Source: an uncultured bacterium
GTDB lineage: Bacteria > Planctomycetota > UBA8742 > UBA2392
Assembly (NCBI GenBank): GCA_938014885.1
Contig: CALLQI010000003.1
Span: 372,001 to 436,000 of the forward strand
Direction: 5' to 3'
DNA: 64,000 nt
A program made the translations under genes and the position numbers. The first letter of the stretch is position 1; every line of letters starts with the position of its first letter. Shown here one piece after another: positions 27,372 through 36,348 of the stretch. The notes under the pieces are model-generated. The model worked only from the letters and a program-made list of their open reading frames with translations, searched no databases and was not told the origin of the DNA.

Positions 27372-28400
27372 ATGGGCAACGGCGCGGGCGAACCCAACAA
27401 GGCGCAAGCCAAGCCACAACCGGCAATCCGGCCGGGCGCCGGTGATGCGCGCCGCGCGGCCGTGATTCGCGCGGTGTTCGGGCTGGGTGCCTGGGGCGTG
27501 TGCCTGGCGTGGTTCAATCCTGCGTGGGAAATGGCGCTGCTGTGGTTCGGCATCCTGGCGCTGGTGCCGGTTGCACTGTCCATGTTCGATGAACTGGAGC
27601 GCGCGGGCGGCGCGCTGCTGCATCACGCGGCCCGGCTGCAACCGGCAGCGGCGCTGCTGCTGGTGGCGGCCTGGCAGCCTGAGACGCGCACGATTCTGCT
27701 GGCGATTCCGTGGATTGTGGTGACAGGTTTCTGCGGCCTAGCGGGCCTTGAGCGGCTGGTGAAGCTGGGGCTGCGCCGCCCGGCGGCCGCGGGCGACGTG
27801 GGGCTGATCTACTTCATGGTCAGCGGGGCCTGGGCCGGCGCCAGCGTGGCCGAGTGGCCGGTGTTCGGGCTGCCACCGCTGATCGCGTTGCTGACGGTGG
27901 TGCACCAGACCTACGCCGGGCTGATCCTGCAGGTGGTGGCCGGAAAGATTGCCGGGCGCGTGTCGGAGCGTTCGCCGCACCGCTGGATGCAGCGCGTGGC
28001 GTGCGGGCTGCTGGTGCCGGTAAGCGTCGGCAACATGGGTATCGCGACCGGCATTGTGATCACGGCGTACACGGGTTGGGCCGGGTTTGAGTTCGGCGCG
28101 GTGTGTCTTTACGCGTCAAGTGTGATCGTGCTGGGCTGGTTCCAGTTGTATGTGGCGTTCGCGAGATCGTCGGGCCTGCCGGCGGTGTCGCGGATACTGC
28201 TCGTGATCGCGGACCTGAGCCTGGGCACGGCGCTGACACTGGCGATCATCTTCGCGTGGGGCACGCTGCGCGGCTACCCGACGCTGGTGATCCCGCAGAT
28301 GATCACATGGCACGGGACGCTGAACGCGCTGGGTTTCGGGGCCTGCGGGCTGCTCGGCTGGTGGCTGGCCAAGCGAGCACAATCGGCGACCCGCCGATAA
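27372..28400 (+). CDS. YndJ-like multi-pass membrane protein
   Basis: The 342-residue protein has a charged N-terminus (about 30 residues) followed by nine or ten hydrophobic segments. The C-terminal signature QMITWHGTLNALGFGACGL followed by GWWLAKR matches the YndJ family, where a His and an Asn-Ala-Leu-Gly-Phe motif end the protein. The function is unknown. ATG 27372 lies one base after the preceding TAG, so translation is probably coupled. It is the last gene of the plus-strand cluster starting at 22103 and is followed by REP-like palindromes. Confidence 0.78.
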   Translation: MGNGAGEPNKAQAKPQPAIRPGAGDARRAAVIRAVFGLGAWGVCLAWFNPAWEMALLWFGILALVPVALSMFDELERAGGALLHHAARLQPAAALLLVAAWQPETRTILLAIPWIVVTGFCGLAGLERLVKLGLRRPAAAGDVGLIYFMVSGAWAGASVAEWPVFGLPPLIALLTVVHQTYAGLILQVVAGKIAGRVSERSPHRWMQRVACGLLVPVSVGNMGIATGIVITAYTGWAGFEFGAVCLYASSVIVLGWFQLYVAFARSSGLPAVSRILLVIADLSLGTALTLAIIFAWGTLRGYPTLVIPQMITWHGTLNALGFGACGLLGWWLAKRAQSATRR

Positions 28401-28504
28401 GTCCAGACGGGCCTCCGACCCTGGCGTCTCTGTCAGCCCAATTCGCAGCCTTGGTTTGCGCGCAACTCGACGCCTCCGTAGTAGACGTAGCTGTACAGCC
28501 CCGC

Positions 28505-28696
28505 AGGGGCGGATTACTCCTAGCCCGGCGCGCAGCGCCGGGTTGGCGAGCGCGTTGAATTCCGAGCCCCCGTCAGGGGGCGGCATACAACCAGCGCGGA
28601 GGACAGAGTATGCAGCCCCGTCCGGGGCTCAGGTTCTGCGTCGGCGCGTACCCGGCGCTTCGCGCCGGGCTACTATATGCCGCCCGCTGCGCGGGC
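28505..28696. repeat. Cluster of REP-like palindromes
   Basis: The 364 bp between the YndJ-like gene and the HEAT protein holds at least five tight hairpins: CCCGGCGC-GCA-GCGCCGGG (28524-28542), CCCCC/GGGGG (28566-28579), AGCCCCG/CGGGGCT (28613-28629), CCCGGCGC-TTC-GCGCCGGG (28651-28669) and GCCCGC-TGC-GCGGGC (28682-28696). The two 8 bp palindromes carry flanking TAG and CTA in opposite orientation, as in a BIME. No coding frame is seen in this gap. Confidence 0.85.
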
Positions 28697-28764
28697 TTTA
28701 AAGCAATGCGAGTGGGCGGGCCCCGCGACCTGACGGTCGGGGCTCCCTGATTGCTGGTGGTGCG

Positions 28765-30411
28765 TTAGTCCCTCAGTTCTTCGGCGTACTTGCGGGCTTG
28801 CTGGCGTAGCACTGGCGAGGCGTCGCGGTCTTTGACCAGCAGGAAGAACGGCCTCAGCTTCTTGTCTTTCATGTCGCCGAGTTTGGTCAGTGCGGCCTGG
28901 CGCACGCGCAGGGATTCGTCTTCGTCCACCAGCCGCTTCAGGCGTTCGACGTCGCTGACGTGGGCCACGGCGACGGCGCGCAGGCCGGCTTCTTTGTTCG
29001 GGTTCAGGAACTCTTCGAGCAGCAGGTTGCGGTCGTTGTCGCTGCGGGCTCGGCTGAGCAGCGCGCCCAGCGCCTGCGACTGGATCGCGACGTTGGTGCC
29101 TTGCTCGACAATGCTGCGCAGCTCGCTGTCGGCCTCACGCAGGTGGCTCTGGCGCAGGCCTTCGACGGCGCCTTGCGCGAACGCAACCTCAGGTTCGGCG
29201 GCCGCCGCCGTCAGCACGCGCAGGTCGTCAGCGGTGGTGGCCATGGCGCCCAGCGCGGCGAGATAGTCGCCGTAGTTGGCGTCCTTGCGCGCGATGCCGG
29301 CATCAACAAGCTCGCGCGAGTGCGGGAACTCGTAGCGGGCCAGCGCCTGGATCAGTTGCTGCTTGAGTGCGAGTTCAACGTTGCCCTGCAACAGCGTCCG
29401 GTACAGGTCGCGCAACGCGTCAGCCTGTTCACGAAGCCAGGCCAACAAGGGGCTGGCGGGTGGCGCTGCGGCGGAGACTTGCGCGCGTTGATTCCATGCC
29501 TGCAGTGTGCAGAACAAGTACGGCTGCAGCCTCGGCGACTGCAAATCACCCAGCGCGCTGGTGACTTCCGGCAGGCTTTGCAGCCACGCGAAGAACGCGC
29601 CCTCGCGAATTTCGGCGATGGCTGTAGCGCGCTCCAGCAGCGCCCGCAGTTCATTGCGCAGGCGCGGAAGCACGATGCCCGGCAGGTTGGCGAGCTCAAG
29701 CTCAATCAGTGTGAACAGCGCCTCGCGCAGCAGCCACTCGGGCTTTTCGGTGTCGAGGAGGTTGCGCAGGAAGGACATCAGCCGTTCGTCGAAGATGCCG
29801 TCGCGCGCGGTTTGGGCCAGCACGCGCATCAGTTCGCTGGTCAGCAGTTTCAGCTCTTCGGGTTCGCCGATCAGCAGCTCGGGGTCAGTGCCCATGAACT
29901 TGGCGGTGCGGCGGTCATAGCTGAAGAAGGCCCAGTCGCGGCGCGACTCGGCCGCGTGAAACGCCCGGAAGTACTCGATCCGCACCCAGGCGCTGGCTTC
30001 GCTTTCGAGTGCCTTGCGCACGCACTCGTCCACCAGTGTCGAAGGCCGGCACTTGCTCAGGCTTTCATGCGCGAGCTTGATCCCGCGGCCGTCGCGCACG
30101 TTGGTGGCGTGGGCAAGCTGGCCCAGGAAAATCTCGATCTCGCGCGCGCTGTTCGCGGGCTCGGGCTCGGGCTCGGTGCCGTCGAGGTCGCGAGCTTCGT
30201 TGCCGGCGGGGTTGTCCGGGTCGTCGGGTGCGGGCTGGTTCGAGGGCACGGGCAGCGACTTGCCGCGCGAACCCAGGTCAGGGATCGGGCTGCGAGCCGC
30301 ATTATTGGCCGCGGGCAGGTCGGCAGCGGGCCACTTCCACCAAGCCAGCGCGAGGCCGCCAACCACCAGCGGAATCACAACAAAAGGCCAATAGGGCACA
30401 CGCTGCGCCAT
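28765..30411 (-). CDS. HEAT-repeat protein with single N-terminal membrane anchor
   Basis: The 548-residue protein has a short cytoplasmic start, one transmembrane helix (YWPFVVIPLVVGGLALAWW, about 7-25), a Pro/Asp/Glu-rich linker to about residue 90, and then helical HEAT/armadillo-like repeats. The last 200 residues show PBS-lyase-type HEAT units such as LRAVAVAHVSDVERLKRLVDEDE. AAGGA lies close upstream of ATG 30411 and fixes the start. It probably acts as a periplasmic scaffold; no catalytic motif is seen. Repeat-filled DNA lies on both sides. Confidence 0.78.
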   Translation of the reverse strand: MAQRVPYWPFVVIPLVVGGLALAWWKWPAADLPAANNAARSPIPDLGSRGKSLPVPSNQPAPDDPDNPAGNEARDLDGTEPEPEPANSAREIEIFLGQLAHATNVRDGRGIKLAHESLSKCRPSTLVDECVRKALESEASAWVRIEYFRAFHAAESRRDWAFFSYDRRTAKFMGTDPELLIGEPEELKLLTSELMRVLAQTARDGIFDERLMSFLRNLLDTEKPEWLLREALFTLIELELANLPGIVLPRLRNELRALLERATAIAEIREGAFFAWLQSLPEVTSALGDLQSPRLQPYLFCTLQAWNQRAQVSAAAPPASPLLAWLREQADALRDLYRTLLQGNVELALKQQLIQALARYEFPHSRELVDAGIARKDANYGDYLAALGAMATTADDLRVLTAAAAEPEVAFAQGAVEGLRQSHLREADSELRSIVEQGTNVAIQSQALGALLSRARSDNDRNLLLEEFLNPNKEAGLRAVAVAHVSDVERLKRLVDEDESLRVRQAALTKLGDMKDKKLRPFFLLVKDRDASPVLRQQARKYAEELRD

Positions 30412-30462
30412 GACGTCCTTAACGAATGAAGCTTCCAAATCGCCGGAATCCCCTGTTGGCCG

Positions 30463-30786
30463 CAAAGCACGGCAACTGCGTTGGAACCACAAAGGGCCAC
30501 GAAGTACCACGAAGAACGGCAACTGCTGCAACTGCTGACGCGAGGGACGCGAAGGAACGCGAAGAACGGCAACGGCGGGATAACCACGGATTCACACAGA
30601 TAAACACGGATACGGCCGAAAGGCCGGGGACGCCCGCCAACAGCGGGCGCAGAGCAACTGATTTTTCTATTCAACAGCTGCGGCGTTCATGGCGAAAAAC
30701 AGGAGCCCAGAGCGCGATGATGCAGTTGTAGTTAAACCCAAAAGCAGTTGCAGTTCTTCGTGGTTCTTCGTGGCGCTTCGTGGTTC
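30463..30786. repeat. CACGAAG nested inverted repeat, long version
   Basis: The gap between two minus-strand genes is filled by an element with left arm GAACCACAAAGGGCCACGAAG and further CACGAAG units (30483-30517), two exact ACGGCAACTGC spacers (30469-30479 and 30516-30526), a GC hairpin (CGGCCGAAAGGCCG, then CGCCCGCCAACAGCGGGCG), and a right arm of GTTCTTCGTG units (30753-30786) complementary to the left arm. No gene is seen. Confidence 0.82.
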
Positions 30787-30794
30787 AAACGCAG

Positions 30795-32489
30795 TTAGCC
30801 CCGGCTCGCAAGCCAGTCGCGGGCCTTGCTTACGACCGCGTCCAGGCAGCCCGGTTCGAAGGGGCTTACGAGGTTGGCGCCTTTGGCCAGTTGCTGGAAC
30901 GGGGCCTCACCGCCGCGCTTGCACAGGGCCACGTAATCGCGCATGGCCGCGTCGCGGTCCTGGTCGGCGCGCACCCAGAACTGCATCGCGCACACCTGCG
31001 CCAGCACGTAGTCGATGTAATAGAACGGGCTCAGGTAAATGTGCCGCTGGGCCTGCCAGAACCCGCCTTCGCTGCAATGCGGCAGGTCGTCGTAGTCGCG
31101 CCACGGCAGATACGTCGCTTCCATGCGCTTCCACATTTCAAAGCGCTCGGCCGGGCTGGCCTGCGGATTCTCGTACACCAGGTGCTGGAAGTGATCGACC
31201 GCGCAGCCATAGGGCAGGAAGAACAGGCTGCCGATCAGGTGGCTGCGGCGGAAGCGGTCCGCGTCTTCGTTGAAGAATTTCTCCATCCACGGCCAGGTGA
31301 TGAACTCGAGGCTCATCGAGTGAATCTCGGCGCTTTCGTACGTCGGCCACAGGTAGTCGGTCAGGCGCTGGTTGCGGCTGCTGTAGCTCTGGAAAGCGTG
31401 GCCCATCTCGTGGGTGAAGACTTCCACGTCGCCCTGCGTGCCGTTGAAATTGGCGAACACGTACGGCACGCCCCAGGTCGGGAAGCTGGTGCAGAAGCCG
31501 CCGCCGGCCTTGCCTTCGCGCGACTTGAGGTCGAGCAGTTGCTTCTCACGCAGCAGCTTGAAGAAGTCGCCGAGGCCGTGGCCGATTTCGCTGAACATTT
31601 CCTGCGCGCGCTGGTTCATCCAGTCGTGATCGCCGTGAGGCCGCGGCGCGCCCATGGCATCATGGATGCCGTCGTCCCAGAACTTCACTTTGTCGATACC
31701 CAGTGTGCGCGCGTCTTGCTCGGCCAGTTTGGAACACAGCGGCACGACCTGCTGCACGACCTGCTGGCGCAGCTTTTCGACATCGTTGCGGTTGTAATCG
31801 ACGCGGTGCATGCGCAGGTAGCCGAGCTCGACGTAGTCCTTCAGGCCCAGCTTCAGCGCGCTTTCGTGGCGCAGGCGCACCAGTTCATGAAAGATGCTGT
31901 CGAGGCGCGGGCGATTTTGCGCAAACCAGTTCCAGCGCAGGCCCTGGGCTTCGCGGCGGGTGGCGCGGTCGTCGTCTTTGAAATAGCGGCCGAGCCCGGG
32001 CATGTTCAGCGTTTCGCCGCGGAAGTTGAACTTGGCGTCGGACAACAGCTCGGTGTACTCGGCGCCGAGCTTGCTGATGCGTACCTGGTGCTCTTCGATG
32101 CTGGGGTCGAAGCTGCGCGCGTCGCATTCCCACAGTGCAAAGGCCTGCTTGCCGTAGCGCTGCTCAAGCTCAGTGCGGAAGTGCGGCTTCAGCAGCTTCT
32201 TCTTGAAGTCGTTCTCGAGGTTCGTGAGCTTCGGGCCCAGCTTGTCGCGGTAATCGCGGGCCTTTTTGTAATCGGGGTTGCGTGTGTCCTGGTTGAAGCG
32301 CAGGCCGACCAGGCTGCTCCAGGTTTGCGTCTGGCGGCGCAGGCGGTTCCATTCCTGCACCGCGGCCTCGCGCGCGTCGGCACTGGGGGCGCGTTCAAAG
32401 GCCTGCTGGATGCGGGCCATTTCGGCCGACAGGTGTTCAAAGGTCGGCGTTTCAGCGGACATCTGCGAGAATGCGGGTACGTCAGTCAT
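30795..32489 (-). CDS. pepF: Oligoendopeptidase F family (M3) zinc peptidase
   Basis: This 564-residue cytosolic peptidase of family M3 cleaves short peptides. The zinc site is H360-E-M-G-H364 in HEMGHAFQSY, with the third ligand Glu in YESAEIHSMSLEF. The C-terminal substrate-side segment (FYYIDYVLAQVCAMQFW) is also typical. AGGAG lies 7 bp before ATG 32489. The length is normal for the M3B branch. It has no signal peptide. The gene is bounded by CACGAAG repeat elements on both sides. Confidence 0.94.
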   Translation of the reverse strand: MTDVPAFSQMSAETPTFEHLSAEMARIQQAFERAPSADAREAAVQEWNRLRRQTQTWSSLVGLRFNQDTRNPDYKKARDYRDKLGPKLTNLENDFKKKLLKPHFRTELEQRYGKQAFALWECDARSFDPSIEEHQVRISKLGAEYTELLSDAKFNFRGETLNMPGLGRYFKDDDRATRREAQGLRWNWFAQNRPRLDSIFHELVRLRHESALKLGLKDYVELGYLRMHRVDYNRNDVEKLRQQVVQQVVPLCSKLAEQDARTLGIDKVKFWDDGIHDAMGAPRPHGDHDWMNQRAQEMFSEIGHGLGDFFKLLREKQLLDLKSREGKAGGGFCTSFPTWGVPYVFANFNGTQGDVEVFTHEMGHAFQSYSSRNQRLTDYLWPTYESAEIHSMSLEFITWPWMEKFFNEDADRFRRSHLIGSLFFLPYGCAVDHFQHLVYENPQASPAERFEMWKRMEATYLPWRDYDDLPHCSEGGFWQAQRHIYLSPFYYIDYVLAQVCAMQFWVRADQDRDAAMRDYVALCKRGGEAPFQQLAKGANLVSPFEPGCLDAVVSKARDWLASRG

Positions 32490-32561
32490 GGAAGCTCCTA
32501 GTCCGGCCGCACACTAACAGCAGAGGGCGGCCGCGCAAACGGAGAGTCTCGGTGGGGGGCA

Positions 32562-32739
32562 ACGGCAACTGCTGATATCCACGAAGTGCACGAAGATCAC
32601 GAAGAACGGCAAAAGCGCTAACCGCCAACGCGCCAAAACGCCAAATGGTGTTTGGCGCCTTGGCGCTTTGGCGGTCATGCAGCAGCCGTTGTTTCCTTCA
32701 TGCAGTTGCTGTTCTTCGTGATCTTGGTGCACTTCGTGG
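32562..32739. repeat. CACGAAG nested inverted repeat, best preserved
   Basis: Outer arms of 29 bp (32579-32607 and 32711-32739), each with CCACGAAGTGCAC plus two more units, match as inverted repeats at 28 of 29 positions. Inside lies a second inverted repeat with 25 bp arms (32621-32645 and 32651-32675; 22 of 25 match) built from ACCGCCAA and GCGCCAA units. The spacer ACGGCAACTGC precedes it (32562-32572). The 356 bp gap has no gene; the element sits between the divergent pepF and pncB starts. Confidence 0.92.
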
Positions 32740-32845
32740 ACAAACGCCGTTGCTGTTTCGCGGTTGAAGTAGACGTCGCCGATCACGGTGGTCTGTGTGC
32801 TGATGCCGGTGTAGGGTAGTTGCACTCGAATCGCGAAAGGCCGCC

Positions 32846-34276
32846 ATGCCCACTTTGCTCAGCACCGATGGCTATAAATTCAGCATGGCGGAAGCCGGCT
32901 GGCCGCTTCGTGCCGAGACCTTCTATTACTCGCACCGGCGTGGCGGCGCGCAGTATCTGCCCCTGGACGTTGAAGCCTACGTGCGCAGCCATTTGCCCGT
33001 GGTCAAACCCGCGGACTACGCGTGGCTTGCGGCCACCGACTACGAAATGGGTGGCGGTTTCAAGGCCGCAATCTTGCAGACCGACAAGCTGCGCATCAGT
33101 GCCCTGCCGCGCGGCTGCTGGTTCTTTGATCGCGAGCCGGTGTTCAGCATGAGCGGCCCCAGCGCGCTCGTAAGCTGGTTTGAGCCGCTGCTGCTGATGC
33201 TGAACTATCGCATCCAGGTGGCCACGCTGGCGCTGCGCGACGCGACGGCGCTGGCCCAGGCCGTGGCGACCGTGACCTGCGATGCCCAGGCCGAGATCGT
33301 GCGCGAAACCTGCGACGCCGTGGAAGTGAAAGCCCCGCCGATCCGCGTTGACAGCGATGGCTATTTCAAGGCCGTGCGCGCCCAGGTGGCCGACCTGGTC
33401 AAGATCGTCGGCGACCCGGCGCGCGTGTTCGAAGTCGGGCTGCGCGCGGCCACCTGTCTTGAGCAGCACGAGATCGCCCTGCGCGCCTGCAAAGACGCCG
33501 GCGTGGTGCGCACCAGCAACGTCGAAGGCGCGCGCAAGCTTGGCATGATCGCCGTCGGCACCATGGGCCACGAGCACGTGCAGCGCTACGGCAGCGACCG
33601 TGCGGCCTTTCGGGCCATGCGCGACCGCCGCCCCAATCGCAGCAGCTTTCTGCTTGATACCTTTGACACCATCACCAGCGGCATGCCCGCGGCCTTTGAG
33701 ATCATTGCCGAAGAGCCCCACGCCGGCCACAGCGTGCGCTACGACAGCGGCGACAAAGTTACGCAGTACCTGGCAGTGGTCGAGCGCGGCCGCGCACTGG
33801 GTGCGGAGCCCGTGCACATTCTAGAAGACGGTTTCGACGCCGAGCTGACGCGCAAGTTCGAGCAATTGCGCGAGCTGGTGGGGGTGCAGCCTATGCGCCA
33901 GTTCTACGGCTACGGCGGCTACATCGTGGCGCGCTCCATGCCCGGCGGCCTCACGCGCGACAAGGTCAGCGCGGTGTACAAGCTGTCGCAGACCGGCGGC
34001 CGCCCGTGCATGAAGTTCGGCAACGAGACAGGGCTTGGCAAGCAAAGCCTGCCCGGCAAGCCGGTTGTCTTCCGGCGCACCAGCGCGTCGGGGCCGATCA
34101 GCATCATCGGGCAAGAAGGCGAGCGCCCGCCGCAGGGCTACACGCAGCTCACCGGCGGCCGGAATCATCAGGGCGCGATTGCCACTGCGGTCGCGCTGGG
34201 CGAGGCCGCGGAAGTGACCACGAGTGCCGCCACCAACGAACTGATCCGCCAGCTCAGTGCAAACAGCAATGGATAA
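32846..34276 (+). CDS. pncB: Nicotinate phosphoribosyltransferase
   Basis: The 476-residue enzyme joins nicotinate and PRPP to make nicotinate mononucleotide in NAD salvage. Visible family segments are the start LLSTDGYKFSMAEAGWPL, the GTMGHEHVQRYGSDRAAF block that holds the phosphorylated His region, LLDTFDT and VRYDSGD. AAAGG lies about 6 bp before ATG 32846. The nicotinamidase-like gene begins 11 bp after its stop, so a two-step salvage operon is likely. Confidence 0.94.
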   Translation: MPTLLSTDGYKFSMAEAGWPLRAETFYYSHRRGGAQYLPLDVEAYVRSHLPVVKPADYAWLAATDYEMGGGFKAAILQTDKLRISALPRGCWFFDREPVFSMSGPSALVSWFEPLLLMLNYRIQVATLALRDATALAQAVATVTCDAQAEIVRETCDAVEVKAPPIRVDSDGYFKAVRAQVADLVKIVGDPARVFEVGLRAATCLEQHEIALRACKDAGVVRTSNVEGARKLGMIAVGTMGHEHVQRYGSDRAAFRAMRDRRPNRSSFLLDTFDTITSGMPAAFEIIAEEPHAGHSVRYDSGDKVTQYLAVVERGRALGAEPVHILEDGFDAELTRKFEQLRELVGVQPMRQFYGYGGYIVARSMPGGLTRDKVSAVYKLSQTGGRPCMKFGNETGLGKQSLPGKPVVFRRTSASGPISIIGQEGERPPQGYTQLTGGRNHQGAIATAVALGEAAEVTTSAATNELIRQLSANSNG

Positions 34277-34287
34277 GCGAGGCGAAC

Positions 34288-35256
34288 ATGACACTGCCCG
34301 TCCCGGCCTTCTACGACCCGCGCCACGCGGCCGAAATCTATCTTGAGCGCACGGACGCCGTGGTGAAGGCCGCGCACGAGTACCGCCGCCACTACCACGT
34401 GAAGCCCGCGCGCGACGATGCGCCGCGAATTGCAGCACTCGGAATTGACGTGCAAGTCTGCTTTGCCCACCCGCAGGGAAGCCTGTTCGTGCCGGGTGCG
34501 GTTGAAGACATGCAGCGAACTCTGTTGTGGCTGTATCGCCACCTGGATCGTGTGACCGACCTTTTCTTCAGCCTTGACACGCACACGCTGCACCAGGTGT
34601 TTCACCCGGCGTGGTGGGTTGATGCTGACGGCAATCATCCAGCCCCGTTCACGCCGATCAGTGCCGCGGATGTGGATGCCGGCCGCTGGCGCCCCACGCG
34701 CGAAGTTGCGGCCACGGTGGAATACGTGCACCGGCTTGAGTCCGGCGGCAAGTACATGCTCACGATCTGGCCCTATCACGCGCTGGTCGGCGGGCTGGGA
34801 CATGCGCTGGTGCCCGCGATGATGGAGGCCGCGCTGTTTCATGACATCGTGCGAGACACGCAAAGCACCTTTGAGATCAAGGGTCGCGAGCCCCGCACCG
34901 AGAACTACTCGATCCTCAGCCCCGAGGTGCGCGAGCTTGCCGGTGAAGCCATCGGCGAGTTCAACGAGACCTTCTTTCAGAAGCTGATGGGCTACGACCG
35001 CATCTACGTGTTCGGCCAGGCCAAGAGTCACTGTGTCCTCAGTACACTGCTGGATTTGAAGGCGCGAATTGAGACTGTTGACGCGTCAATGCTCAAGAAG
35101 GTGTACGTGCTGGAAGATGCCATGAGCCCGGTGCCGGCCCCGCCCATTGAGCCTTTGCCCCCCGAGCTGGACTTCCCGAAAGTCGCCGGGCACGCGTTTG
35201 CGAAGCTTGCGCAGGCGGGCATGAACATGGTGACCACGGAGCAACCCATTGGATAA
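34288..35256 (+). CDS. Nicotinamidase-like cysteine hydrolase
   Basis: This 322-residue isochorismatase-fold hydrolase has the expected catalytic triad: Asp54 in LGIDVQVCF, Lys155 in SGGKYMLTIWPYH and Cys249 in GQAKSHCVLST. Metal-ligand histidines are plausible in SLDTHTLHQVFH. It is longer than classic PncA (about 180-220 residues), with extensions at both ends, so the exact substrate is less certain, but its place directly after pncB supports nicotinamide deamidation. GAGG lies 5 bp before ATG 34288. The next gene's TTG start overlaps its stop. Confidence 0.85.
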   Translation: MTLPVPAFYDPRHAAEIYLERTDAVVKAAHEYRRHYHVKPARDDAPRIAALGIDVQVCFAHPQGSLFVPGAVEDMQRTLLWLYRHLDRVTDLFFSLDTHTLHQVFHPAWWVDADGNHPAPFTPISAADVDAGRWRPTREVAATVEYVHRLESGGKYMLTIWPYHALVGGLGHALVPAMMEAALFHDIVRDTQSTFEIKGREPRTENYSILSPEVRELAGEAIGEFNETFFQKLMGYDRIYVFGQAKSHCVLSTLLDLKARIETVDASMLKKVYVLEDAMSPVPAPPIEPLPPELDFPKVAGHAFAKLAQAGMNMVTTEQPIG

Positions 35257-35914
35257 ACCCGCCCAAGCGGCGCCGACGTGGCAGATCGTGCTGCTGCTGC
35301 TGTGGCTGATCGCGCTGGTGGCCTCCGGCGTTGAGCCGAAGGACCGCCTGACATGGCTGCTGGAGACCGGGCCGGTGATGCTGGCGATTCCGCTGCTGAT
35401 CGCGACACGTCGGCGCTTTCCGCTGACGGCACTGTTGTACGTGCTGATCTTCATTCACGGCCTGATCCTGATTCTTGGCGGGCACTACACCTACGCGGAA
35501 GTCCCGCTTGGCTTCTGGGTGCGCGACGCGCTGGGCCTTGAGCGCAATCACTACGACCGGCTTGGGCACCTCGCACAGGGCTTTATCCCGGCGATCCTTG
35601 CGCGCGAGATCCTGCTGCGCAAATCGCCGCTGAGGCCGGGCGGCTGGCTGTTCCTGTGCGTGACCAGCATCTGCCTCGCGTTCAGCGCGTTCTACGAGTT
35701 CATCGAATGGTGGGCGGCGCTGATCCTGAATCAGGACGCGGAGGCTTTCCTCGGCACGCAGGGCGATCCCTGGGACACACAGTGGGACATGTTCCTCGCG
35801 TTCATCGGCGCGATGGCCGCGCAGTTGACGCTGGGTCGATGGCACAACCGGCAACTGGCGGCGCTGTCTGCGCCCGCACAGGCGAAGCAAAGCACGACGG
35901 AGAAGACGTCATGA
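35249..35914 (+). CDS. YjdF-like inner membrane protein (DUF2238)
   Basis: The 221-residue protein has five to six membrane helices and the DUF2238 signature: FIHGLILILGGHYTYAEVP, NHYDRLGHLAQGF, AFYEFIEWWAA and DPWDTQWDMFLAFIG. The start is TTG 35249, overlapping the stop of the hydrolase gene, with GGAG 8 bp upstream; no ATG or GTG offers a better start. The function is unknown. It lies inside the NAD-salvage operon, and its stop overlaps the next ATG. Confidence 0.88.
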   Translation: MDKPAQAAPTWQIVLLLLWLIALVASGVEPKDRLTWLLETGPVMLAIPLLIATRRRFPLTALLYVLIFIHGLILILGGHYTYAEVPLGFWVRDALGLERNHYDRLGHLAQGFIPAILAREILLRKSPLRPGGWLFLCVTSICLAFSAFYEFIEWWAALILNQDAEAFLGTQGDPWDTQWDMFLAFIGAMAAQLTLGRWHNRQLAALSAPAQAKQSTTEKTS

Positions 35915-36291
35915 GACACGCAACCCTTGGCGCAATCTGCATCGCGTGGCTGCTGCTGTTCGGGTGCTCGGGCGGTCCTGAGCCTGATTACTCAACTCCT
36001 GAGAAGGCACTGGCCACGTTGATCGATGCGGGCATTCGCAAAGACAAGGACGTGTACCTGGACAGCTTTGTGAAGGCTGAGCAAGCCGGCCAGCGCGACG
36101 TGAACCTGGGCTCGCCCTATGATGAAGTGCGCGCCGGCCGCGTGACGACCGAGCGCGGCTTCACCGTGGGGTGGGAAGAGTACTACATGGGCGGTAAGAA
36201 GGTGGGCGAGCAGCCGATAGTGTTCGTGAAAGAAGACGGCAAGTGGAAGGCAAGCTGGAAAGCCACGGCCGACTATCGCGAGAAGAAGTGA
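35911..36291 (+). CDS. Small lipoprotein of unknown function
   Basis: The 126-residue protein has a signal peptide with lipobox LLFGC, then a short domain (PEKALATLIDAGIRKDKDVY, then strands ending EDGKWKASW) reminiscent of small DUF4878/NTF2-like lipoproteins that accumulate as ligand-binding or immunity-like domains; this resemblance is weak. ATG 35911 overlaps the preceding TGA and has GGAG 8 bp upstream. It is the last gene of the pncB operon and is followed by a strong terminator. Confidence 0.78.
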   Translation: MRHATLGAICIAWLLLFGCSGGPEPDYSTPEKALATLIDAGIRKDKDVYLDSFVKAEQAGQRDVNLGSPYDEVRAGRVTTERGFTVGWEEYYMGGKKVGEQPIVFVKEDGKWKASWKATADYREKK

Positions 36292-36306
36292 AGCCTCGAG
36301 GAACGC

Positions 36307-36338
36307 AAACGCCCGCGCATGATTGCGCGGGCGTTTTG
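36307..36338 (+). terminator. Rho-independent terminator of the pncB operon
   Basis: A perfect 10 bp stem, ACGCCCGCGC and GCGCGGGCGT, with loop ATGATT is followed by TTTTG. It lies 18 bp after the lipoprotein stop and 11 bp before the stop of the convergent sigma factor gene. The A-run before the stem could let it work weakly in both directions. Confidence 0.92.
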
Positions 36339-36348
36339 ATTGCGCTGC

